Of a stretch of 64,000 bases of DNA, positions 10,794 through 21,981 are shown piece after piece (positions within the stretch are counted from its first letter, which is position 1; each line of letters opens with the position of its first letter). The translations under genes and the position numbers were made by a program. This DNA is from Amaurobius ferox (Eukaryota > Arthropoda > Arachnida > Araneae > Amaurobiidae). The stretch covers positions 72,212,730-72,276,729 of the forward strand of contig OX578136.1 in the NCBI GenBank assembly GCA_951213105.1, read 5' to 3'. The notes below the pieces were generated by a model that was not told the origin of the DNA, searched no databases, and worked only from the letters and a program-made list of their open reading frames with translations.

Positions 10794-10847
10794 AAAAAAA
10801 TGAGTAAATAGGATTTTGCATTGTCATGCCTATTTACTCATTTTTTT
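10794..10847. other. Perfect 19-bp inverted repeat (hairpin)
   Basis: The arms 10794-10812 and 10829-10847 are exactly complementary. The left arm is seven A followed by TGAGTAAATAGG. They flank a 16-nt loop, ATTTTGCATTGTCATG. A transcript would form a stable stem. It is too short and A/T-run-rich to call a microRNA precursor, and may be a tiny foldback element. Confidence 0.8.
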
Positions 10848-10917
10848 AAATTTGCATATTTGCAAAGTATCCTTAATTTTATAAGTTTGCTACGGTATTT
10901 ATAAAATACACACACAT

Positions 10918-10923
<6 letters not shown>

Positions 10924-10979
<56 letters not shown>
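10924..10979. repeat. (TA)n microsatellite
   Basis: About 28 TA dinucleotides preceded by CACACATACACACA. Confidence 0.95.
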
Positions 10980-10986
<7 letters not shown>

Positions 10987-11162
10987 CATCAAAGGCAAGA
11001 TTTCACTTATCATTTGCCAAAATTCAAAATTCCATCACAGCCGTGACGCTATTTTACAAAGGCGCTCCACAGTAAAACAAAAAAAACACAGCCTAGAAAA
11101 ACGCTCTTTTATCTTCTCTGTTTACATTCAGTCATTTCGGTCAGTTGCTGTAAAAAAAACAC

Positions 11163-12001
11163 TGGTCGTAACAGCCCGATGAATGCAAACGCAGTCTGGT
11201 TCTGCCCTAGTTCGCTTTGGCTTAGAGCGGCAATAAACTTAATTTGCTGAATGGTTGCGCCTGACTGCGAGCTACACCTGAGTGTATGTGCTCCCACGGC
11301 GTACAAAAAGCGTTGGTTTCGTGCTGTATACATAGGGCTGCCGCTAGAGAGTGGCAGGGGACACAGTGACTAAAAATGCATCAAAATGAATATCGGATCG
11401 GGCTACAAAAATAAGTGTACATACACTTGGAAACCTACTCTAACCAGATTAGAAAGGAGTCTGTTTTTACATTTTTAATGTCAAGTCCTTTCAGATTTTG
11501 AAGAGGAAGGTACGAAATTGGGGTGGCGCAACCAATCAGCGAGTGATCTCATCCTCTCATTCGTTATTTCACTTATGTGTCAGGAAAGGTCGATTTTATT
11601 TCCGACCAAATTACTGGATTGCGTATTGACGCTCATTTTCTAAGCGCCCCAATAGAAATTGATGACCGGAGGGATTCGCATAGCCGGGATATCCCGACCG
11701 GGCCCCGGGGTGAGCTAACGCTTGAAAGAGGCTATAAATTTGGAGAGATTTGTAGTTCCCAAATTGACATTTGTACGACATCTCTTTGTCTGAAATTTAC
11801 ATCTTCTCTCTTTTAACCATTCAAGCCATGGCGCCGAACTGTCCCATCTCGTCTGGGAGGAGCATCGTAGCAATAACTTACCATACATATAGTCTACATT
11901 GAGTAATTACTCCCCCCCCCCTTTCATTCATAGGGATGTCCCGGTGCAATGAACAGTAATTGCATTATGTGCAAATATATTATATTTCATATCAGTATTC
12001 A
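11163..12001 (+). repeat. Direct repeat block, copy 2 (possible LTR plus leader)
   Basis: The second copy of the block at 9150-9961, in the same orientation and 2.0 kb downstream, slightly longer (839 bp). It carries the PBS-like word TGGCGCCGAACTG at 11829, a TATAAA word at 11733 and an AATAAA at 11231. The TATAAA lies downstream of the AATAAA on this strand, which is the wrong order for a plus-sense LTR, so the LTR reading stays tentative. The 74- and 79-codon frames inside are not conserved between the copies. Confidence 0.5.
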
Positions 12002-12388
12002 AGGTCTGGTTTCGAGCTTATTATATTCGCATGAGCATGGAGTAGTTATTTTCTTCAATGGGAGAAAGAAACCTTACTATGGGCAACAATGGCAAGTTAT
12101 CTCGGTGCCATTCATATCAGCTAACCCATATTAATGGCGCAGAATAAGCATGGAATTGCTCCACAGATGACGTTACCTTCAACAGAAGTGTAATCTCAAT
12201 TTCATCTCCATGGCGGATTCTGTAACTGTGTATAGAAGTATTGTGGTATTGTAAAAAATCGATGTTCACGAAAAATTACACTTTTCGGTATGGACTAAAA
12301 GTTTTTAAGGTAACGTGAATTTCTGTTTTTAGAGTTTTAGATTTAATTTTGAGTGCATAACAGCAATAACTTGAAATCGTGGATAAAA
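12002..12388. other. Unassigned spacer
   Basis: No coding, RNA or repeat partner recognised. Confidence 0.3.
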
Positions 12389-12558
12389 CAGTGGCGTAAC
12401 TAGATTTTTGGCACCCTGGAGCAACAAATTTCAGGACGCACCCTTTCCAATAATTCATAGTCTTTAATACTTAAACCATAAATGTGTTCAGTATTAAAAG
12501 CGCTCTCTTATTATTCAGCGCCCTGGAACGATCGCTTCATTCTGCTGGTACACCACTG
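12389..12558. mobile_element. Short MITE-like element with CAGTGG ends
   Basis: The left end CAGTGGCGTAACTAG and the inverse of the right end, CAGTGGTGTACCAGC, form imperfect terminal inverted repeats. Further inside, GCACCCTGGAGCA and the inverse CGTTCCAGGGCGC also correspond. The roughly 170-bp length and CAGTGGCGTA-type ends recall non-autonomous hAT- or CACTA-like elements. No target-site duplication was seen. A 19-bp word (GGTACACCACTGGTATAGA) is duplicated at the right edge (12547 and 12567), which blurs the boundary. Confidence 0.5.
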
Positions 12559-14818
12559 GTATAGATGGTACACCACTGGTATAGATCCTGGATATATTGG
12601 AAAACGCATTACATGCTATGATTTGATCCCTGGAGTTAGAAAGAAGGAGATAAAACTCCTATGGATGAAACGTTTGAAAATATCATGCCTTGAGAATTAT
12701 ATCTCGGTGTCACTAGTGTTAGTAAAGTAGCTGCTACTATCAGTTGACACAATAGAAATGCGTCGTTGTATTTAGTATATGTAATATTGATTATTTTTAA
12801 ATTAAGAGTTCTCTAATTATGAGTATAATTAACCAGTATTTTTTCATAGTTGTAGGGTAGAGTTCAGAATATAGGGAGATAAAAATCAATTGAAAGGTGT
12901 AGTTCTTTTGAATACATAGGGATATTCGTTATTGGTTCAATTTTACTTTGGATTGCGATAATATGTTATTTTTATAAAAGTAAATTAGTTATGCCTTCCG
13001 CCACAGAAATCCATACAATGCAGGGTTACTTATATTATCCCACCGCGACCTGAATTATTGTCTCAAACGATGTTGGCGTTTTTTTACTATGAACTTTTAA
13101 CTCCTTGCTTTTACCTCCATGATTTGCACCGTTATTACCAAAAAAAGTAGTTCTTTTAAATTAATTTACAAAGAACAGAGTGAATAAATATATGTGAATG
13201 GAGTTCAATATTTGCATTCGTTTAAATGCTATGACGCCATAAAAAATGGCATATTTAAATTTTCGAGTTATTGTTCCAATGTGAAAAAATATATTCAACG
13301 ATTTTGATAAAACTGTTAAAAATATACATTCATTACAGTAATGTTTCCCATTTCGAGGTTCCCGCAACTCTAGGAGTAAATAGTTAAATGGATACGTAGC
13401 TTAATTTGACAAATTGAAGTTTTTACTGACAGAAACAATGAATTAAAATTTAAAACAGAATTTTTAAAAGAGACTGTTAATGGAAAGGCGTCCTACATAC
13501 CAAAGAAGGGATTTTAAAAATTCTAGTAATTAAGTTATTTCAGTAAATCTTTATTTTGCCTCAGATAATTTCTTAGTTTAGAACTTAAGGACAGTAACTC
13601 GCTTCAGAAATATATATGAAGATTTGAACAAGGCATTACAAAATTTCAAACATATTGGTAGCGCAAAATGACACCAAATTCATAATTAATTCACTGAATA
13701 AATTCTATATATCAATTTAAGAATAAAACAAATACGTAATACAAGTGCGTTACGCCCTGCGTTGCCCATTCAAAATGCATTTGTTCATTCTCATCAATTA
13801 TGCAAAATAATTTTATCTTCAGAACAAATGTTTTCATACAGAAGATTTAATTTCACTATTATATCTGATGAAATTTGACAGCCTGCTTTAGAATGCAATT
13901 AGAATGCAATATTGAATCAAAACAATCCAAACTCTGTCATATAAAACGACCAGCAACTATAGCATAATCCGCTCGCGATGAGGAAATACACTATAAATAT
14001 AAACTTCTGCAAAATGGTACAATAAATCAAAATAATATATAAATTAATATATCACCTTCTAAAAAGGGGTACGCGAATGTTAAGTTTAGCAAATACTGCA
14101 TACAGCCCGTAACTGAAGTCACGTGTTATTGCCACTGACGTCACCCAGTCTGGCCACTAGAAACTAAATATCTTGTTACAAAGCAACCGAGTCATTCGAT
14201 GCATTTATAGCAAAAATCGCTTATCTTAGTATAAAAAAAGAATTTGTGCTTTAACCTTTCCAAATGAAATAGAAAGTTGAATTCAAGGAAGAAAACCCAA
14301 AGTGTTCTCAGATAACTAATAAAAATAGAGAAAATTGCGAAAGATAATCTTCTAAGTTCTTTTTCGAGTTAGGTTTAAGCTGTAGTCTCTAATTTAGGGA
14401 AAAGTAAGGGGATATAAAAGCTGCAGTCTATTTTAGTACACTGCAGCAAAAAGATAATGTTAAATCGGCAGAGAAGCATTTTGTCCTTTTCTCTTTTTAG
14501 TGGTGACTTTGTGATTCACTGTGCATTTTCTAAAAAAATATCGTAATGCTACATTTGTATTGTTTAATTTATTCAAGACGAAAACTTGCGTTATATAAAT
14601 AATCCATAATGTAGACATTTTAGTTTTGACTAATGAAAAATGTTTCACAAATGGCTAAATATCTTATATTTTGGAAGATAAAATGGCGAAAGAGTAGATT
14701 TAGCTAAAAAGGGAGATTTGCAAGATATTGGATTTTGGTACATAGCCAAATAAGCCTATAAACATTTTCACTTGGAAAGATTGAACAAACGAAATAGATA
14801 TTTTAAACTGTATAAATT
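12559..14818. other. Unassigned AT-rich DNA
   Basis: About 2.3 kb with no repeat partner that I recognise in the window. Short frames (60-68 codons) on both strands lack motifs. Around 14120-14150 TCACGTG and TGACGTCA occur close together. R3 copies also carry these two palindromic sites, but the surrounding sequence does not match R3. Confidence 0.3.
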
Positions 14819-15365
14819 ACTAGCCATTGTCCCCGCGCTTTGCACGTTATTAATGACTAGTGATCACAAAATGTGACAGCTGCACACTTCATAAAAATCT
14901 GAATATCAAAAATATTTTCTAAATTTATGCATTAATGATGAAATAGCCCACATTTTTTAAAGACAAAGGAGTATAAGATTTTTTCATATCCCTTTTTATT
15001 GTCAGATCTAATTCGAATGTTCAAAATTCTCGAATAATTCTCTGCTTAATTCTGGTTCGCTGGTGCGCTCGATTCGTTGGTTCGCTCGAATAATTCTCGA
15101 ATATATAAGCTGAGACAGATTGAATGAGATTAAAATTAAAATTATAACCTAAGTATAAGTGCTCGATAATTAAACGAAGTGATTTTCAATTATTCCCCTT
15201 TATACTATAAATCAGATTTCTGAAATTTTAAATTTTCCCTTTACTTTGAAGTTGAGGCAGATCAAATTACACCAAAACCGTGGTTCTAACTATGGAAGAG
15301 CTCAATAATATTAATACATCACTCCTCACTCACTCAGTAAGTCTGTCAGTCAGTTCAACGATTAT
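14819..15365 (+). repeat. R4-like element, degraded
   Basis: It starts TACTAGCCATTGTCCCCGCG, the style of the R4 start at 5913. It reaches a repetitive tail, CACTCACTCAGTAAGTCTGTC (ending near 15358), that resembles the usual (GACA/GTCA)n tail. The interior is AT-rich without open frames. A reiterated word TTCGCTGG/TTCGTTGG/TTCGCTCG lies near 15055-15090. Confidence 0.35.
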
Positions 15366-16102
15366 TAACCAGATTATAATTACAATTCATTAAAGATGTT
15401 GCAAATTTTAGCCATGTGTGACGAAAATAAAAAAAGACTGTCTGCAGAATTTTGACATCTAGATAGACCACAGTGTGAGACCAGGAGACATTTATAAAGT
15501 TTTGAGATTTATACGATATGTACAACGAAATAAAGTGCGGACACGTAGACGCCATTTTATGACAGGCTTGGCCCGGGAGGTCATGATCCCAATAAATTCA
15601 GTTCACATAAATCGCAGGTGTGGTTGGGGCAGAGAAATATCCTTAGAGAATAAGTCTTAAACCAAACAGCATTGGATAATAAAGTGGCCAATGAAGACTT
15701 GTTGCTATACCGCCTTGAGGAGCAATCAATAGAGATACGAAGGATGTACCTTGACCTCAGGCAAAATGTTGTGGCAACAAGAAGAGAATTCAAGCTATAT
15801 TCAGTCAATTGAAAGGAAATGACTGTCTAAGAAGGTGTTTTTCCAGTCTCAATTGGAGACTAGGCTTTCCCAAGTGTTGTATTCAGTAGACTTGCAGTAC
15901 ATAATGTCTGAGATTGTGCTTTAAGTAAATTGGAGTCCAGAATGTCCAAGAGAGCATTTCATAAGCAGTGACTGTCCTGTAGCTAAATAATATTCAGGCA
16001 ATGAATGTTCAAGAGTGAGATCATAAGCAAAAGATTGTGTAGTGGTTATGTTAAAATTTGAGAGTGTTTAAGAATAGAGAAAGCTGACCCCAAAATGGCA
16101 AA
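15366..16102. other. Unassigned spacer
   Basis: Lower AT content than its surroundings but no recognised coding or RNA. Overlapping 61-75-codon frames on opposite strands (15475-15808) show no domain and are most likely chance. Confidence 0.3.
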
Positions 16103-16193
16103 AAAAAGCAACGGCCATGCAAATATACGGCCATGCTAAAAAGCAACGGCCATGCAAATATACGGCCATGCAAAAAAGCAACGGCCATGCAAC
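16103..16193. repeat. 35-bp minisatellite, about 2.5 units
   Basis: CAACGGCCATGC recurs at 16109, 16144 and 16179, an exact 35-bp period. The sub-word ACGGCCATGC also occurs mid-unit. There are no spacers of unique sequence, so this is not a CRISPR-like arrangement. Confidence 0.85.
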
Positions 16194-18352
16194 GGTATGT
16201 GCAAATCTACATATACAATATTAGGTCAGATATCTGATTTGCGGTATCTCAGACGTGCATTTTCTCCTCCTTAAGAGTGTATATAAAATTAATGTAAGTT
16301 TAACCGTAATAATACTATGTGTTAATAAATAATGTTTATGTTCAAAGTTAAAATTGTGAAATTCAATGTGTAGTATGTTAATTAATGATTATATTTTAGG
16401 AACTCGTACAAAGGAATAATGGTGGATTGTTGCAATACATTCAATTATGAGCTTAATGTTTAGCATCTTTACTTCCTTTTCCGTACACCACACACAGCTT
16501 CACACATTTTTATGTATTTCAAAGAGCAAACAATCAGTTGGGCTTGGTTAACAAGATTTTGAAGTCAATATAGACCTACACAGATCTTAATGGCTTATGT
16601 ACAATGCATGTGAGGATAAATATGCGCGTCACGGGGTTGACGTGGCAATAATCAAACAATTCATGACAATATATGTCAAGTATGAATAGAATTCAGAGTT
16701 CGAGACAATGAAATATACATTGCCTCGAATGATATGTCCAGAGAAATCAATTTTGACATTAAACCTAACTAATATTTATGTTGCCACGATAAATATGTAC
16801 CACACCGGTTAACCATCGCATGCGATACTAGCTGTAATGGAACACCGCAAGCAATTACGCTCCTATGTATTAGCAGCCAGTAAAGACAGCGATGTGGGTG
16901 TAATGCTTGCAGGAGCAGAAATCGAGGAGAAGCCAGAAAAGAAGTGATGAAGCAAGTTCATATGATTTAGTCAGTTTTTGCTAAAAAAGACACTGGTGAC
17001 TCCACGGAGAGAAAGTGTGCATTTACAAGTTAAGCAGTCGACTGGGTAAGCCTTTAAGATATACTTAGCGACAGTGCTTTAAACTTTACCAATCCTGATC
17101 ATTTCATATATAATAAATTTCCTATTTATTTTATTATTGACCATTTATGAAATATTTACATAAGCGTAAGATTAAAAGTTCTCCGTATTGTTTTTATATT
17201 CAGCTTGGTAATGTTGACCACTGCGGTTTTCAATGTATACATACAATTAATTACCATTTGTCTCAGCCCAATGATATAAATAGGGGTGCTTGGCTTTCTA
17301 GAGTCATTGGAAATGTCAACATTTTTACTAGATTTAAGGAGTGTATAATTACCGATGGTCGAATATCCGACAGTCTTAATTAATCTTTTGGGGTTTTCCT
17401 TTTATTTAATGTTTTATTTCTATTATATTTCATTGTTATTTAGGTTAATTGCTTTTAGTTTTCACAATGTGTTAATTAATTGATTTATTTATTTTTAATT
17501 TTATTCCGTTCTTTGCATAAACTAGATTCTCAAAATTGTTGGGCGTATTGTTCGTGAGGAATATTTTCCAGTTCGAGTCAACGATTTGTACAATTTTAGA
17601 TTTCTATATTTTGCTTGTTGATATCTATTTTGTTATTGATATTATGTTTTATTGTTATTTCTGTGTTATTCTGTTCTATTGTTTTTCTGGGTTGTTCTGT
17701 TATATTGCTATTTCTATTTTTATTTCTGACCATCCGTTTTAACTGTTATACACCTTTTGGGCGTGTTATACGGCCTGTGCAATAAATAGAAAAACTATAA
17801 TGTTATAAAATTTGTAACCTGTAAACAGCATTTTATAGATGATAGTATGTTTCCGTTCTGATTTTAATGATTCAAATTCTCAAAAACATCGATCTTATAA
17901 AGTTATATTTTCAAGAAAGCATATGTATTCAAATAACTCAATCATATTTACAAAATTCATCTTCACAGAATTCATCATATTTCTTTTTGCAGATATCAAT
18001 ATACATGGACCGGTGTTGGGCTTGTCAGTAGATAATAGGCAGTACATTCAATGGCAGAAGAACGTACTTTATGCCACAATTTCTACTAAGTAGACGGCTC
18101 CAAATCCATTAGATAGATTGATAGATTCCAATCTATTTGAGACTAAACGTTCTGTGAGTATGAAATTCATCGGTTTAGCCAAGTTCAGCCTGAGATCAAT
18201 CTCAAGCTGAACTTGGCTGAACTTGGCTGAGAACTTGGCTGAGAAGAATTTTGAAGCTGATAGCGGGATGGTAATAAAATTGTGTGCCCTCATGCAGGTT
18301 TCTTGATATCCTCCCATATTTCTTACATTCAATACTAACGAGGGCATACTAA
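16194..18352. other. Unassigned AT-rich DNA
   Basis: No gene recognised. A 78-codon plus frame at 17147-17383 has a mixed, non-repetitive composition with an initiator ATG, but no motif that I recognise. 17400-17780 is strongly T-rich on the plus strand. A short nested repeat of GCTGAACTTG/GAACTTGGCTGA occurs at about 18202-18244. Confidence 0.3.
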
Positions 18353-18385
18353 GTTCGGAGATCCAGAGTTCGATTCCCGGTTGGG
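18353..18385 (+). repeat. tRNA-like T-arm fragment of a SINE
   Basis: TTCGGAGATCCAGAGTTCG followed by ATTCCCGGTTGG matches the T-arm and B-box end of the tRNA-like heads at 4365-4475 and 39360-39460, here in the plus orientation. No A box precedes it, so only the 3' part of the head is left. Confidence 0.5.
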
Positions 18386-19741
18386 GGGGAGCAAGGTTTT
18401 TTACACTCTAAAGCATAAATACTATTATATGCGATGAGGACGCGATTGTAGCAAACATTACGGCTTTCCGTACAATTTGCTACACCACACCTCACAGAAA
18501 TCAATTCAAACAATTTTACATGTAATTCAAAATCATGTAATACTTTTTCGATACGATAAACACTAGCTACAGTTTTCATCGATTTGTTGTCCAGTCGTCA
18601 TCGATATCTCGTTCAGAAGATCAGTCGTGTGTGTGCCTGGGTTCGATTCTTACATTACGTTGGGATTGCATTGGATTCCTTTTTATTCCTGAATTCTTTT
18701 ATTTCCAGGATTTGTTCCCGATTTTCATTCCCTTCACAACTCAGAGGCTTTTTCCATGTCATTTATTTTATTGCCTTGCTGGAAAGATTGGGAGATATAT
18801 TAACATTGCATGAACTGTAAAATAAACTAAGTACTTAGTTAAAGAATATTTTAAGACTCAGATTTCTGTTCTTTCTATGTTGTTGTTTATTTTATTAAAT
18901 TCGGGAAATTTATGTTTTATATAGGATTTCTGGGAAATCCGTATCAGGAGATATTTTTCGAGAATGAAGAGAACCCCATGGCACTACACGATGATACAAT
19001 ATAAGGGGGGCTAATTTTCCTTTGAGCGGGCTATCTTGCTCCGTTTTAAAGATAGCGAATAAAATCCATAACAAATTTGTAGAGTGTTCCCAAACTAGCA
19101 TAAACATGTGTTTGTTCGATAGGAAAAGCTGCAAATAATGGTTCAAAATATATTTTTGAAAACATGCAATTCTCTAAACTACTAAATCGTCTAGAGACAA
19201 TATTTGACAAACTATGTAATACATTTTGTTTCAATGCTAACTGTTTTATTTAGCAGACGATATATCGGTAGACATCATCCTAATCGAACGCAGAAAAATA
19301 AATCAACTAATCTGAGGTTGTGAAGAACATTTCATCTTCCATATTGTTTTCTTATGGTATATGTTTTTCCGTTCGTCTTATTTTTATTTCTATTTTATGA
19401 ACCATGTCTACTATTAAGAATATTGAGACAGAAATGCTAGTGCAGCTGACCGATTAAGATTTATTTAAGGGGGTGTAGAATCTATTTCCTTAGAATCTAC
19501 GTCCAACTTTTCTCCTTCGAACATACACAATTTTATACTAACTTTGCACTAATTTTATACTAATTTTGCAAATATCTGCAACTTTGTAATTGACATTTTC
19601 TCTCTATCTCTATGAGGGAGCGACATATCTTCCTCTCCCCATAAAAAGGGAATTCATTATACCGAAAGTTGTCTCGTTGTGTATTGGTATAGGGTTTTCT
19701 ATGCAGCTACATTAAAAATAACTCTGATTCAGGCAGCACAT
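18386..19741. other. Unassigned AT-rich DNA
   Basis: No gene recognised. 18635-18690 contains CTGGGTTCGATTCTTACATT, resembling a Pol III B box. A similar context (TCTGGGTTCGATTTTCATATT) recurs at about 21448-21468, hinting at another small tRNA-derived repeat. Frames of 60-78 codons on both strands overlap each other and lack domains. Confidence 0.3.
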
Positions 19742-20400
19742 GATTTTCCTTATATAATGCAATAAATTTACTGCTTTTATAGTCAAAAAATAATGTATAA
19801 GATCCACGGTATTGTATTTTTAACGTTGAATTGTACATTTGGCGATTTTCCGGATGACAACCTACTTCAAAATATCTTATTAGCTTATATTTTGCGCAAA
19901 TCTAAATAAACAATTTTCAATATTGATAGCATCCTCAATAAGCGACATAGTTTATATATATATTAAAATATTTAAATAATTAGTTCATCAATTAGACGTT
20001 ATTTTTTAAATTTTGACGATATTTTCGTCAATCTGGGGTGAAATATCTCCAAATTGACAATACGTCGCTAGATTATTCTCCAAGTTCATCAAATGCATTA
20101 ACAAGTTCTATAGACAAACGGAAAGAAAATCATTTCTTATATACTAGAAGACATAGCCGTCATATAACGGAAATCAAAATTTACGAAACATTACTTCCCA
20201 TTCGGCGTCATTTTTATCATTTTGGCGACATCTTTGTTACTTTGGCAAAATTTAATATAGTCGCCAAGTCGGCTACATCCAGCTGAATTTCTCGCCAAGC
20301 GTTACTGGACGGACGGACGGAAAAATGGGTTATTCTTATAGTCTACCTTTATGTTCTTTCCAAGATATTGAACTCAATTAGTCATCATTTCATTGATTTA
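19742..20400 (-). repeat. R1 repeat fragments, minus orientation
   Basis: 19742-19800 and 20150-20400 match the distal part of R1 in inverse. Shared words are TTCTTTCCAAGATATTGAA, TAGTCATCATTTCATTGAT, ATTTCTCGCCAAGCGTTA and GGCGTCATTTTTATC. Together with the plus-oriented fragment that follows, this forms an imperfect inverted repeat centred near 20405-20600. Confidence 0.55.
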
Positions 20401-20404
20401 GCGT

Positions 20405-20935
20405 CGGTTTTATCAAAACACATTTTTCAAAAAAATTATCAAAAAGTCATATAAAATAAAATAAAAATATTTCCTATTGAGAAACATGTTCACTTTTCAT
20501 ATGTAATACCATGCGATAAATTGTGTGAAATCATTCTCGTGGATCTAGCTCGTTCCATTCATGAAAAAAGACTTTGAGCAATACTTTCGTATTTGAACGC
20601 CAATAGTCATTTATCTGCTGTAAGAATAACTTATTTCTTCGTCCATAACGGTTGGCGAGTGTTTGGCAACGAATTTGGTGGAATGTCGTCAACTTGGCGA
20701 CTTTTTTAAATGTTAAATTTACGAAAATCTCTCCAAATGGATAAAAATGACGCTAAATCAATGACGACTCATTGATGATGATGACATGGAAAATGACGAC
20801 TCATTGACGAAAATTCAGTATCTTGGAAAGAATATAAATAACTACTATAAAAATAATCTATTTTTTTACTGTAAAAGTAGAAAATTCATTGCATTATATA
20901 AATAAAGTCATTTGCTGCCCACATCAGATTTGTTT
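20405..20935 (+). repeat. R1 repeat fragment, plus orientation
   Basis: It closely resembles 50455-50940: GAAACATGTTCACTTTTCA, ATGTAATACCATGCGATAAA, GGATCTAGCTCGTTCCAT, AACTTGGCGACTTTTTTAAA and GCTGCCCACATCAGATTT. It lacks the R1 5' part with (CA)n and the hairpin. No coding potential. Confidence 0.65.
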
Positions 20936-21666
20936 ATATTTCATTAAAAGTATAAAAAGTATTGTATGAAAGTGTTAAAACTATTTATTTTGCTATAAAA
21001 GCTGTAGACAATTAATATCAACGAATCCTTTAATATGATATATTTAGTCTCTTCACAAGAATTATGTTCTTAATTTGGACAAATTCACAAAAACATATGT
21101 TTGATGTAAAAATATAATAAACAATTTATTAAAATTCTGTGTCTCAAACCCTATATAATATTTTTAAAGATTACAGCAAAGCAATTTTCAGCATTTCATA
21201 AATTTCTAAAATTACCTATGATTGGAGTTTCTATAACGTTAACGGAAATAAACAGGAGTTGAGAGAGAACATCTTTAATACATTCAAGATTACATGTAAC
21301 ATTAATTCCCGGCCTAGTCCTCAATTTATTAAAGTTTAACTCAATATTTAAGAACTATACTAAATCATGTGACACTTTTCTGATGAAGATCATAGCCCAA
21401 ACTCTGGTCAATTTGTTGAGTGCGCTCAATTTCCAAGTCATTCCTTATCTGGGTTCGATTTTCATATTCCATTATAGTCAAATTGAATTAGATTCCTGTA
21501 TTTAATATTCATTGATATTGCTTTCATTTGCAGAAAGGTCTTCGGTTATCTTTATCTAAAAAATATCTTTATTTTTTTCCCGCCGCTCCCTTTACAGCAA
21601 TTCAAGAAAGTACATGTGGGTTAATCAGAATTAATTTACTTGGTCGTCTCACAAATTACAAAAATG
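20936..21666. other. Unassigned AT-rich DNA
   Basis: Nothing recognised apart from the B-box-like word near 21448-21468. Confidence 0.3.
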
Positions 21667-21848
<182 letters not shown>

Positions 21849-21981
21849 ACAACTGTGCATTCATGTGTGCGTAAATATACCTGTCTGCGAAATGTACATA
21901 TTCATTCTACCTCAATTCATCAGATTTTTGTGCCCAATTCGTCAATTTTAGGTTATACATAAGGTACGTTAATGCTAATTT

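Larger units (their letters stand above)
9962..11162. other. AT-rich spacer between the two repeat blocks
   Basis: No gag or pol coding is visible. It contains two (TA)n tracts, a 15-bp word AGGAATCTAACTGAT repeated about three times at 10687-10734, and a perfect 19-bp inverted repeat. The 108-codon plus frame at 10182-10508 reads through (TA)n and then a lysine-rich AT-biased stretch with no domain. Confidence 0.4.

Noticed and set aside
16103..16193. Possible short CRISPR array
   Set aside because: The 35-bp repeats abut each other with no spacer, and the context is animal-like repetitive DNA.
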